Part shown: piece after piece, positions 51,277 through 58,984 of the stretch
Layout of the letters: each line of letters begins with the position of its first letter
Numbering within the stretch: position 1 is the stretch's first letter
Origin: DATAEY01 sp045805565
Lineage (GTDB): Bacteria; Actinomycetota; Thermoleophilia; Solirubrobacterales; Solirubrobacteraceae
Length of the DNA stretch: 60,160 nucleotides
Reading direction: 5' to 3'
NCBI GenBank assembly: GCA_045805565.1
Contig: JBJMKZ010000030.1
Coordinates: forward strand, 1-60,160
Position numbers and translations under genes: made by a program
Notes under the pieces: generated by a model
What the model was told of the DNA's origin: nothing
The model's database searches: none
The model's input: only the letters and a program-made list of their open reading frames with translations

Positions 51277-53466
51277 TCAGCGCTTGGAGATCGGGGCATG
51301 GGCGGCCATGAGCTTGCGTTCGCTGCCGTCGTCCGCGAAGCGCACGACCACTATCCCCCCGGGCTCGAGCGCGGTGACGACGCCGTCGCCGAACGCGGCG
51401 TGCACGACGTCGTCGCCGAGCCGGAAGTCGGTGCCGGGCGCCTCCGTTCGGGCCGAGGCCCACGACATGGCGCCCACCCCGGCGGTGCGGCGCCCGGGGG
51501 CGGCCGCCGGCATCTGCTCGCCGGCATCGGCCAGCTCGGCGGGAACCTCGTCGAGGAAGCGAGAGCGCAGTCCGTACATCCGCGAGCCGAACACGCTGCG
51601 CGTGCGCGCATAGGTCAGGTAGAGGTCGCGCTGGGCGCGGGTGATCCCGACGTAGCACAGCCGGCGCTCCTCTTCGAGTCCTCCCTCGTCCAGCGCGCGC
51701 GAGTGCGGGAACACGCCCTCCTCGCAGCCGATGATCAGCACGATCGGAAACTCCAGCCCCTTGGCGTTGTGGAGGGTCATGAGGGTCAGCAGACCCTCCT
51801 CGTCGCGCAGCGCGTCCTGGTCGGAGAGCAGCGCGACCTGCTGCAGGAACGCGTCCAGGGCGCCGGCCTCCGGCCCGGCCTCGAACTCGCGCGCTCCCTC
51901 CAGCAGCTCCTGGAGATTCTCGATCCTTCCCTGGGCCTCGATCGTGCGCTCGGCCTCGAGCGCCTCCAGGTACCCCGTCCGGCGCAGCGTCTCGTCCAGC
52001 AGTTCGAAGACGCCGGCCCCGGCCTGTGCCCGCTCGCGCAACTGCGCCATCGTGTCCATGAAGCGACGAAACGACTTCACCGCCGCCGCGCCCAGACCGG
52101 GGACCCGATCCGGCTCGGCAGCGGCCTCGAACACCGGCGTGCCGGTGGTGTTGGCGAAGCCGACGAGCCGGGACAGCGACGTCTGGCCGATGCCCCGCCG
52201 CGGCGAGTTGGCGACGCGCGTGAACGCGCCGACGTCCTGCGGGTTGGCGAGGACGGTGAGGTAGGCGATGGCATCCTTGATCTCGGCGCGGTCGTAGAAC
52301 TTGGTTCCGCCGATCACCTGGTAGGGGATCTCCGCCTGGACCAGGGTGTCCTCGAGCACGCGGGACTGGGCGTTGGTCCGGTAGAAGACGGCGATCTCCT
52401 CCCGGGACACCCCCTCGTCCACCAGCCGCTGGGCCTCGCCGGCGACGAAGCGCGCCTCGGCCCGCTCGTCGTCGAGCTCGCGGACCTTGACGGGATCGCC
52501 GACGCCCAGCTCGGTGAACAGCATCTTGCCCTTGCGGCCGCGATTATTGGCGATCACCGCGTTGGCCACGTCGAGGATCGTCTGGGTCGACCGGTAGTTC
52601 TGCTCGAGGCGCACCACGCGGGCATCGGGGAAGTCGTCCTCGAAGTCGAGGATGTTGCGGATCTCGGCTCCTCGGAACCGGTAGATCGACTGGTCGTCGT
52701 CGCCGACCACCGCCAGGTTGCGGTGCTCGCCGGCCAGCAGCTGGAGCCACCGGTACTGGGCTCGATTGGTGTCCTGGTACTCGTCCACCAGCACGTGTCG
52801 AAACGCCTGCTGGTAGCGCTCGCGGACCTCGGGGAAGAGCTGGAGCAGGTCGACGGCGCGCACCAGGAGGTCGTCGAAGTCCATCGCGTTGGCGCGGTGG
52901 ATCTGGCGCTCGTACTCCTCGTAGACGTCGGCCACGGTCTGCTCGAAGTACGAGCCGACCAGCTCACGGTAGTCGCGGGGAGAGCGCAGGCGGTTCTTGG
53001 CGTCCGAGATCTGCGACTGCACGGCGACGGGCGGGAAGCGCTTCGCGTCGATCCCGAGCTCGTCGAGGCAGCGCTTGACCAGCCGCCGGGAGTCCGCCTG
53101 GTCGTAGATCGTGAACTGCCGCGTGTAACCCAGGCGCTGGGCGTCGGCGCGCAGCATCCGGGCACAGGCGGAGTGGAAGGTCATCACCCACATCGCGCGA
53201 ATGCGCGCCCCCACCAGGAGCTCGACCCGGTCGCGCATCTCCTGGGCCGCCTTGTTGGTGAAGGTGATCGCGAGGATCTCCCCGGCGCGCGCGCGGTCGG
53301 TGCGCATCAGCCAGGCGATCCGGTGGGTGAGCACGCGGGTCTTGCCGCTGCCCGCGCCGGCCAGGATCAACAGCGGTCCACCCTCGTGGGTCACCGCCTC
53401 CCGCTGGGGCTCGTTCAGCCCGGCCAGGAGGGCGTCGACGTCGTGTGCCGGGGGGGCCTTGGCCAT
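51277..53466 (-). CDS. pcrA: UvrD/PcrA-family ATP-dependent DNA helicase
   Basis: Superfamily 1A 3'-5' helicase of DNA repair. 729 residues. Walker A is ILAGAGSGKTRVLTHRIAWL at about residues 34-53. Then ITFTNKAAQEMRDRV, Walker B HVLVDEYQDTN near 232, GDDDQSIYRFRGA near 258, LEQNYRSTQTIL near 290, LMTLHNAKGLEFP near 565, and CYVGITRAQRDLYL near 610. The C-terminal Tudor-like domain (DDVVHAAFGDGVV to the end) is that of PcrA, the RNA polymerase-binding module. A TAGCGT box lies 7 nt before the ATG. The open frame upstream of 53466 is antisense to the queuosine-salvage gene. Confidence 0.96.
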   Translation of the reverse strand: MAKAPPAHDVDALLAGLNEPQREAVTHEGGPLLILAGAGSGKTRVLTHRIAWLMRTDRARAGEILAITFTNKAAQEMRDRVELLVGARIRAMWVMTFHSACARMLRADAQRLGYTRQFTIYDQADSRRLVKRCLDELGIDAKRFPPVAVQSQISDAKNRLRSPRDYRELVGSYFEQTVADVYEEYERQIHRANAMDFDDLLVRAVDLLQLFPEVRERYQQAFRHVLVDEYQDTNRAQYRWLQLLAGEHRNLAVVGDDDQSIYRFRGAEIRNILDFEDDFPDARVVRLEQNYRSTQTILDVANAVIANNRGRKGKMLFTELGVGDPVKVRELDDERAEARFVAGEAQRLVDEGVSREEIAVFYRTNAQSRVLEDTLVQAEIPYQVIGGTKFYDRAEIKDAIAYLTVLANPQDVGAFTRVANSPRRGIGQTSLSRLVGFANTTGTPVFEAAAEPDRVPGLGAAAVKSFRRFMDTMAQLRERAQAGAGVFELLDETLRRTGYLEALEAERTIEAQGRIENLQELLEGAREFEAGPEAGALDAFLQQVALLSDQDALRDEEGLLTLMTLHNAKGLEFPIVLIIGCEEGVFPHSRALDEGGLEEERRLCYVGITRAQRDLYLTYARTRSVFGSRMYGLRSRFLDEVPAELADAGEQMPAAAPGRRTAGVGAMSWASARTEAPGTDFRLGDDVVHAAFGDGVVTALEPGGIVVVRFADDGSERKLMAAHAPISKR

Positions 53467-53473
53467 TGCCTGA

Positions 53474-53479
53474 ACGCTA
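53474..53479 (-). promoter_or_regulatory. Candidate -10 box of pcrA (TAGCGT)
   Basis: TAGCGT ends 7 nt before the pcrA ATG in the 54-bp divergent gap shared with the queuosine-salvage gene. Confidence 0.5.
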
Positions 53480-53507
53480 GCGGCCGCCACGGCGAGAGCC
53501 GCCCGCC

Positions 53508-53513
53508 TAGCCT
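53508..53513 (+). promoter_or_regulatory. Candidate -10 box of the queuosine-salvage gene (TAGCCT)
   Basis: TAGCCT ends 7 nt before ATG 53521. With the pcrA box 28 bp away on the other strand, this gives two leaderless promoters back to back. Confidence 0.5.
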
Positions 53514-53520
53514 GACCCGC

Positions 53521-54393
53521 ATGGGACTCTGCGACGGGGTGCGCTCGTCTTGCCAGGCGATTGCCGCCCGCGCCCGCTGGGTGGAGATCGATGACCGCCG
53601 CCTCGACGCGCCTCGGCCCGGACCGGCGCCGGCGCTCGACCCCGAGCGTCACTACCTGGAGGGGACCCGCGATGACGTCGCGGCCTACGTGCTGACGCTC
53701 GACGCGATCAACTTCGGCTCCGGGTGGTTTCCCACGCTGCGCAAGCGCCCCGGCTGCTCGGGCTACTTCACCGTCGCGTGGGCGCTGGCCGACCGCTTCC
53801 GGGCGGCCGGCCCCTGGACCGACGCGCAGTTGCGCTCGCTCGACTCCGCCGGGGTGGCCCGGGTGCTGGGACAGGAGCCCGGACACGAGCTGATGGCCCT
53901 CTACGCCGACGCCCTGCGCCAGCTCGGTCGCTTCCTGGCGGGGCGCTCGGCGATCGAGGCGATCGAGGCGGCGGGCGGCTCGGCGGAGCTCCTCGCGCAG
54001 CAGCTCGCGGCGGGCATGGAGTTCTTCGCCGATCGCGGCTTCTACAAGCGCGCCCAGATCGTCCCCAGCGACCTGGCGCTGGCCGCCGTGGCGCGCTTCG
54101 ACGACCTGGGCCGCCTGACCGCGTTCGCCGACAATGTGGTGCCGCACGTCCTGCGGATGGACGGCGTGCTTCGCTACCACCCCGAGCTGGCGGCGCGGAT
54201 CGACGCCGGCGAGCTGCTCGAGCCGGGCGAGCAGGAACGCGAGATCCGGGCCTGCGCCGTCCATGCCTGCGAGCTGATCGCCGCCCGGTTGGATGTCGCC
54301 CCCCGCACGCTCGACGCCTGGCTGTGGCACCGGGGCCAGCGGCCGGAGTACAAGGCCCGCCCGCGCCATCGCACGCGGACCGTCTACTACTAG
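53521..54393 (+). CDS. Queuosine salvage protein (Qng1/DUF2419 family)
   Basis: 290 residues. Matches the queuosine-5'-phosphate N-glycosidase family, which frees the queuine base for re-use in tRNA. Visible blocks: VLTLDAINFGSGWFPTLRK near residue 57, YFTVAWALADRF near 82, FADNVVPHVLRMDGVLRYHPEL near 202, EQEREIRACAVHACELIAA near 236, the LDAWLWHRGQ segment near 263, and the terminal PRHRTRTVYY. The family is common in eukaryotes and scattered in bacteria. No tgt, queT-type transporter or queuine gene is in the window. It abuts the convergent cysE stop with no gap. Confidence 0.88.
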   Translation: MGLCDGVRSSCQAIAARARWVEIDDRRLDAPRPGPAPALDPERHYLEGTRDDVAAYVLTLDAINFGSGWFPTLRKRPGCSGYFTVAWALADRFRAAGPWTDAQLRSLDSAGVARVLGQEPGHELMALYADALRQLGRFLAGRSAIEAIEAAGGSAELLAQQLAAGMEFFADRGFYKRAQIVPSDLALAAVARFDDLGRLTAFADNVVPHVLRMDGVLRYHPELAARIDAGELLEPGEQEREIRACAVHACELIAARLDVAPRTLDAWLWHRGQRPEYKARPRHRTRTVYY

Positions 54394-55143
54394 CTAGCCA
54401 CCGGCTGGGTTGGGGCCGCCGCGCCGTCGCAGCGGCGTGATGTCGCCTCGCCGCTCGGGCGGGGATCCGCGCTCGCCGGCCAGCTCGGCCACCGCCCGCT
54501 CCAGCGCGCCGATCCGGCTCGCCAGCCCCATGATCGCGTCGGCCAGCGGATCCGGGAGGTGCGCCCAGTCGGCGTCGGGGCCCTCGGGGCGGCGGCCCTC
54601 CACCCGGACCGGGTGGCCCGGGTTCCCCACCACCGTGGAATGGGCCGGCACGTCGTGGATCACGACGCTGTTGGCGCCGATCTTGGAGCCGTGGCCGATG
54701 GTTATCGGCCCGAGCAGCTTGGCGCCCGAGCCGATCGTCACGTTGTCCTCGAGGGTCGGATGCCGCTTGCCGGTGGCGAAGCCGGTCCCTCCCAGGGTGA
54801 CTCCCTGGTAGAGGGTGACCGAGTCGCCAATCTCGGCGGTCTCCCCCACCACCACACCCATTCCGTGGTCGATGAAGAAGTCGTCTCCGATGCGCGCGGC
54901 GGGGTGGATCTCGATGCCGGTCAGCACCCTGGTGGCCGAGGCGAGCGTCCGCGGCGCGAACGGGATCCGGGCCTCGTGGAGCGCATGCGCGACGCGGTGG
55001 GAGAGCAGGGCGTGCACCCCGGGCCACGCCGCCAGGATCTCGCCCGGGCCTACCCCCCGGGCGGCGGGATCACGCTCGCGGGCGGTTTCGACGTCGCGTC
55101 GCACCTCGCGCGCGACGCGGCCCAGGGTCCCGAGCCCCAACAT
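54394..55143 (-). CDS. cysE: Serine O-acetyltransferase
   Basis: Makes O-acetylserine from serine and acetyl-CoA. 249 residues. N-terminal helical domain, then left-handed beta-helix hexapeptide repeats (GIEIHPAARIGDDFFIDHGMGVVVGETAEIGDSVTLYQG and on). The catalytic histidine lies in DHGMGVVVGETA near residue 95, and GKRHPTLEDNVTIGSGAKLLG follows. A C-terminal extension of about 60 residues (LASRIGALERAVAELAG, then Arg/Pro-rich) replaces the short tail that binds CysK in enteric bacteria. cysK lies 31 bp upstream on the same strand. TACGCT lies 7 nt before the ATG. Confidence 0.95.
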   Translation of the reverse strand: MLGLGTLGRVAREVRRDVETARERDPAARGVGPGEILAAWPGVHALLSHRVAHALHEARIPFAPRTLASATRVLTGIEIHPAARIGDDFFIDHGMGVVVGETAEIGDSVTLYQGVTLGGTGFATGKRHPTLEDNVTIGSGAKLLGPITIGHGSKIGANSVVIHDVPAHSTVVGNPGHPVRVEGRRPEGPDADWAHLPDPLADAIMGLASRIGALERAVAELAGERGSPPERRGDITPLRRRGGPNPAGG

Positions 55144-55150
55144 GTCCCAG

Positions 55151-55156
55151 AGCGTA
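55151..55156 (-). promoter_or_regulatory. Candidate -10 box of cysE (TACGCT)
   Basis: TACGCT ends 7 nt before the cysE ATG and sits in the cysK-cysE gap, so cysE may be transcribed separately as well as with cysK. Confidence 0.5.
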
Positions 55157-55174
55157 CCGGTGGCCGCGCGGCGC

Positions 55175-56104
55175 CTAGGGGGCGAAGAAGGGCGTGGACA
55201 CGTAGCGCTCCCCGGAGTCGGGCAGGATCACCACGATGCGCGTGCCGGCGGCTTCCGCGCGACGGGCCACCTGGGCCGCCGCCCACAGGGCCGCGCCGCC
55301 GGAGATGCCGGCCAGGACCCCCTCGCGGCGGGCCAGCAAACGGGCGGTCCCGATCGCCTCCTCGTCCCCCACCGCCAGCACCTCGTCGATCACCTGGCGG
55401 TTGAGCACGGCGGGGACGAAGCCGGCCCCGATGCCCTGGATCTTGTGTGGCCCCGGGCGCCCGCCCGACAGGATCGCCGAGTTCGCGGGCTCGACCGCCA
55501 CCACCCGCGCGGCCGGGTTTCGCTGCTTGAGCACCTCGCCTACCCCGGTGATGGTGCCGCCGGTGCCCACGCCGGCCACCAGCACGTCGACGCGGCCGTC
55601 GAGGGCGCCGATGATCTCGGGCGCGGTGGTGCGGCGATGGATCTCCGGGTTGGCCGGGTTGGAGAACTGGTCGGGGACGAAGACGTCCGGATGGGTGGCC
55701 AGCGCCCGCGCCGCCTCGACCGCCTCGTCCATCCCCCCGACCGATTCCACCTCCTCGACGCGTGCGCCGTACAGGCGCAGCAGGCCGGCCCGCTCGCGGC
55801 TCATGCCCTGGGGAAGGGTGAGGACGAGGTCGTACCCCTTGGCCGCGCACACGAAGGCCAGCGCGATGCCGGTGTTGCCGCTCGTGGCCTCCACGATCGT
55901 GGTGCGGCCGGGCTCGATCCTCCCCTCCGCCTCGGCCGCCTCGATCATCGCGACGCCGATGCGGTCCTTGACGCTGCCGCCCGGGTTGTACGCCTCGAGC
56001 TTGCCGTAGAGCTCGACGTCCACATCGCCGTCGAGGACGCGCGTGAGATGGACCATCGGCGTTCGCCCGACATGCTCGGCGATGTTGATCGGAATTCGGG
56101 CCAT
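55175..56104 (-). CDS. cysK: Cysteine synthase (O-acetylserine sulfhydrylase)
   Basis: PLP enzyme converting O-acetylserine and sulfide to cysteine. 309 residues, CysK length. The PLP lysine lies in YNPGGSVKDRIGVAM near residue 43; EATSGNTGIALAFVCAAKGY follows near 70, the phosphate loop AGVGTGGTITGVGEVLK near 175, and the C-terminal ILPDSGERYVSTPFF. All motifs are intact. A TAGGGT box lies 8 nt before the ATG. With cysE it gives the complete two-step path from serine. Confidence 0.97.
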   Translation of the reverse strand: MARIPINIAEHVGRTPMVHLTRVLDGDVDVELYGKLEAYNPGGSVKDRIGVAMIEAAEAEGRIEPGRTTIVEATSGNTGIALAFVCAAKGYDLVLTLPQGMSRERAGLLRLYGARVEEVESVGGMDEAVEAARALATHPDVFVPDQFSNPANPEIHRRTTAPEIIGALDGRVDVLVAGVGTGGTITGVGEVLKQRNPAARVVAVEPANSAILSGGRPGPHKIQGIGAGFVPAVLNRQVIDEVLAVGDEEAIGTARLLARREGVLAGISGGAALWAAAQVARRAEAAGTRIVVILPDSGERYVSTPFFAP

Positions 56105-56112
56105 TCGTCCGA

Positions 56113-56118
56113 ACCCTA
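56113..56118 (-). promoter_or_regulatory. Candidate -10 box of cysK (TAGGGT)
   Basis: TAGGGT ends 8 nt before the cysK ATG, leaving no room for a ribosome-binding site. Confidence 0.5.
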
Positions 56119-56226
56119 ACCCTGGCCGTGGCCGCGACGGCGCAGCCGCAACTTGCCCGAACCGCGGAGTGAGCGCTCCGGCGATTCGCGAGCGCAGCTG
56201 TGAGGCCGGGAGGACCGGCGCGACGG

Positions 56227-56469
56227 CTAGTTGCCGGGCCCGTCGCAGGGATGGATGCCCGGGACGGAGCCGCCCTGCTCGTCGTTGACGCCGTCCTGGG
56301 CGACGCCGTTGGGGAGGCGCGCACACGCCGCCGGCGGCGCGGGGACGGTCGTGGGGCTCGCCTTCGGCCCGGAGATGTTCTGACCCTGCCCGCAGCCGGC
56401 AGCGGCGATCCCCAGTCCGGCGACCACCGCCGCCGTGGACACGACCTGTCTCGCGCGCCGAAGTGCCAA
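56227..56469 (-). CDS. Small predicted lipoprotein
   Basis: 80 residues from a TTG start preceded by GGAGAGG. An Arg-rich N-terminus, a hydrophobic core, and the lipobox AAAGC near residue 26 are followed by a short Pro/Thr/Gly-rich mature peptide with two more cysteines and no recognisable domain. Secreted and lipid-anchored by prediction; function unknown. It is separated from cysK by 122 bp and from the SnoaL-like gene by 136 bp. Confidence 0.65.
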   Translation of the reverse strand: MALRRARQVVSTAAVVAGLGIAAAGCGQGQNISGPKASPTTVPAPPAACARLPNGVAQDGVNDEQGGSVPGIHPCDGPGN

Positions 56470-56605
56470 CGTCCTCTCCCCTTCGGGAAGCTACTACTCG
56501 ACCACGACGATCGCCAAGCGTCAAGTGACGCCCCGCCCGGTGGACCGCCTCTTGCAGCACCGCCTCCACCGCACCGGGATGGCCAGTTCGGATGTCGACC
56601 GCCGT

Positions 56606-57037
56606 CTAGGTGGGCAGCCCCACCGATTGCAGCGCCTGCGCCTGGTCCATGTAACCCTGGCAGCGCCACACCTTGCCATCGCGTAGCCGGAGGACTGCGG
56701 CGGTGTCCGCCTCGAGCTCGATCCCGCTCTGCCTGCCGCGCCGGCGCTCGTGCTGGCGCACGACGACCGCATCGCCGACGTCGATGAATTCCCTCGGCTC
56801 GAAGACCAGCTCGTCCCACTCCTGGCTGTCGTCGAGCATGAAGCGGGCGGCCTCCTCGCGCCCGCGCGCCACGACGCCCTCCGCGAGTCCGCCGATCGTT
56901 CCGTGCCACTCGACGTCGGGATCCAGGAGATCGAAGAGCGCTCGGTTCGCGGGAAGGTCGCCGAGGTCGCCCGCCGCTGTGAGGGCCGCGAGCTCCTGGT
57001 AGAGGCGGCGGACGACCGCGACGTTCTCACGCGACAT
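56606..57037 (-). CDS. SnoaL-like/NTF2-like protein (copy 1)
   Basis: 143 residues. The opening MSRENVAVVRRLYQEL, then LLDPDVEWHGTIGGLAEGVVARGREEAARFM and the strand-rich half ending KVWRCQGYMDQAQALQSVGLPT, are typical of SnoaL_2 proteins in the NTF2-like fold. Such proteins are small-molecule-binding dimers with unknown ligands in most cases. A near paralogue lies at 58405-58815 on the other side of the cyclase gene, and the two share the upstream motif GGGATACTGGG. Confidence 0.85.
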   Translation of the reverse strand: MSRENVAVVRRLYQELAALTAAGDLGDLPANRALFDLLDPDVEWHGTIGGLAEGVVARGREEAARFMLDDSQEWDELVFEPREFIDVGDAVVVRQHERRRGRQSGIELEADTAAVLRLRDGKVWRCQGYMDQAQALQSVGLPT

Positions 57038-57170
57038 CGTCCCAGTATCCCGCGGAGGTGGGGACGCCCGGCAACTAGAGGGCCGTCGCTGGGCCACGGG
57101 CCCTCTCACGCTGGTCAGCCTCGTCGAGGCGGCTGCGTGCGGAGCTCTGGCATACCCTTGCCAGGGCGCA

Positions 57171-58355
57171 ATGACGGCGATCGCGGAGATCGCAGAGCCA
57201 CGGCTACGCGAGCTGGCCGAGCAGCTCGATGGCCATCGCTGGGCGGCCGAGCTGGTCGACGACCGCTGGCGGCTGGTCTGGGTGTCAGAGGAGCTACGGG
57301 CCCTGCGCGGAGAGGACGAGGGCCAGATCCGCTACGGCCAGCACTTGCTCAGGAGCGGCACCGCAGGCTTCGCTGTCCTGGCGGAGCCGAGTCGCGAGTG
57401 CTGGGTACGGACCAACGTCCCCTTCATGCTCCACGGCCGCGACGGCGACAAGGCGGCGATCGTCAAGATGGTGAGCCCGGACCTGCGCTCCGTGGTGGAG
57501 GAGCTCGAGCCGCAGAGCCCGCCACCGCGGTGGTTGTCGACGTTCGACTTCACCCGGGACGAGTTCTTCGGGCGCGTGAGCTACATCGGGGAACGGGTCC
57601 AAGACGAGCACGGCAAGCTCATCGGCTACCTGTTCCTCTACACGCCGGACCTCCCGGCCAGCCTGCTCACGCTGCTCGTCCGCGGCGAGCGCTCGATGTA
57701 CGAGCGCATGGCAGGGCTGGTCGAGGGCAAGTTGCGCCCGGCCGCGATCCTGTTCGCCGACCTGGAGTCCTCCAGCGCGCTGTCGCGGCGGCTTGCCACC
57801 GCGGCCTACTTCCGGCTCATCTCCTCCCTGCGGACGGCCTTCGACGCCGCCGTCTCCGCCCTTGGCGGGATCGTCGGTAAGCACGCGGGTGACGGGGTCA
57901 CGGGGTTCTTCCTCTCCGAGCAGCTGGGCTCGGACTCACGGGCGGCGCGCGCCGCGCTCGAGATCGCGCTCGGGGCCGACGATGTAGCGGCTAAGGTCGC
58001 CGGCAGCCTGGATGAGGACGGGCTCGCTTTGAACGCGGCAGACTGTCGGCTCAACGTGGGCGTCCATTGGGGGACGAATCTCTACATCGGCCAGGTGGCT
58101 ACCGAGGGCCGCCTGGAGGTCACCGCGCTTGGCGACGCCGTGAACGAGGCTGCTCGAATCGAGCAGTCCGCGACCGGTGGTCGGGTGCTGGCGTCAAAGC
58201 CGCTGCTGGAGCGGCTCAGCCCGGAGGACGCTTCGGCGCTCGGCCTCGATCCCGCCCGGCTGGCGTATGAACCCGTGGCCGAACTTCAAGGCGCGTCCGA
58301 GAAGGCGGCGAGGGATGCCGGGTCGATCGGGGTCGCGGATGTGAAGGCGCCGTAG
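57171..58355 (+). CDS. Class III adenylate/guanylate cyclase with N-terminal sensor domain
   Basis: 394 residues, cytosolic. Residues about 1-180 form a PAS-like or other small-molecule sensor (blocks WRLVWVSEELRALRG and GYLFLYTPDLPASLL); no HAMP or transmembrane helix. The cyclase homology domain (about 190-355) has a metal Asp in ILFADLESSSALS near 197, GGIVGKHAGDGVTGFF near 238 with the second metal Asp, and VTALGDAVNEAARIEQ near 320. It may make cAMP or cGMP; the purine-selecting residues cannot be assigned safely by eye. Two SnoaL-like genes flank it on the opposite strand. A TACCCT box lies 12 nt before the ATG. Confidence 0.88.
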   Translation: MTAIAEIAEPRLRELAEQLDGHRWAAELVDDRWRLVWVSEELRALRGEDEGQIRYGQHLLRSGTAGFAVLAEPSRECWVRTNVPFMLHGRDGDKAAIVKMVSPDLRSVVEELEPQSPPPRWLSTFDFTRDEFFGRVSYIGERVQDEHGKLIGYLFLYTPDLPASLLTLLVRGERSMYERMAGLVEGKLRPAAILFADLESSSALSRRLATAAYFRLISSLRTAFDAAVSALGGIVGKHAGDGVTGFFLSEQLGSDSRAARAALEIALGADDVAAKVAGSLDEDGLALNAADCRLNVGVHWGTNLYIGQVATEGRLEVTALGDAVNEAARIEQSATGGRVLASKPLLERLSPEDASALGLDPARLAYEPVAELQGASEKAARDAGSIGVADVKAP

Positions 58356-58404
58356 AGCGGCGTCTGCGGTGTTCGCGCCTCCGCGGTGCCGGGTCTGGTG
58401 CGGC

Positions 58405-58815
58405 CTACTCCCGCAGCCCCACGGCTTCGAGGGCTTCTCCGTGTCTGAGGTAGTCCACCGAGTGGACGATCTTTCCGTTGCGCAGGGTGATGACCATGCC
58501 GAGCGGCGAGTCGCTCTCGAAGTGGCTCGTCGGCCCGCGCCAGCGAATATGGCCAAGGAACAGAACGCGGTCCTCGCCCAGGTCCCGAAGATCCTGGGGT
58601 TCGAACTGGAAATCCTCCTGCTCGGTTCGATACACCCACCAGAGCCGGCGCAGCCCCTCGATGCCTCGATAGCAGTTCTCGATCCCACCGACGACCCGTT
58701 CGAGGGCGGTGTGCCACTCGATGGCTGGGTCGTATGCGGTCAAAAACGTGTCGAGGTCGTCGGATTGCCAGGCCTCCAGGGCCCCGCGCACGACCTGCAA
58801 GTTCTCTCGCGACAT
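58405..58815 (-). CDS. SnoaL-like/NTF2-like protein (copy 2)
   Basis: 136 residues. MSRENLQVVRGALEAWQSDD, YDPAIEWHTALERVVGG, YRGIEGLRRLWWVY, and the C-terminal LRNGKIVHSVDYLRHGEALEAVGL place it in the SnoaL_2 group. It is a diverged paralogue of the 56606-57037 gene, with the same start and similar end, and shares its upstream GGGATACTGGG. Third positions are less GC-biased than in most genes here, which may mean later arrival. Confidence 0.85.
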   Translation of the reverse strand: MSRENLQVVRGALEAWQSDDLDTFLTAYDPAIEWHTALERVVGGIENCYRGIEGLRRLWWVYRTEQEDFQFEPQDLRDLGEDRVLFLGHIRWRGPTSHFESDSPLGMVITLRNGKIVHSVDYLRHGEALEAVGLRE

Positions 58816-58984
58816 CGCTCGCCCAGTATCCCGGCTCGGCGGCGGCGATCACCTGCATCCAGATGCGAGCGGTCCGGGCGCCCTGACGGGTGGCCCGGCC
58901 CGGACCCAGGCACGACCGGCATACGCGCCGGGGCGGCGCTACCAGCCACCGCCCCGGACCCATCCGCTCAAGGCGGCTTCGGCT

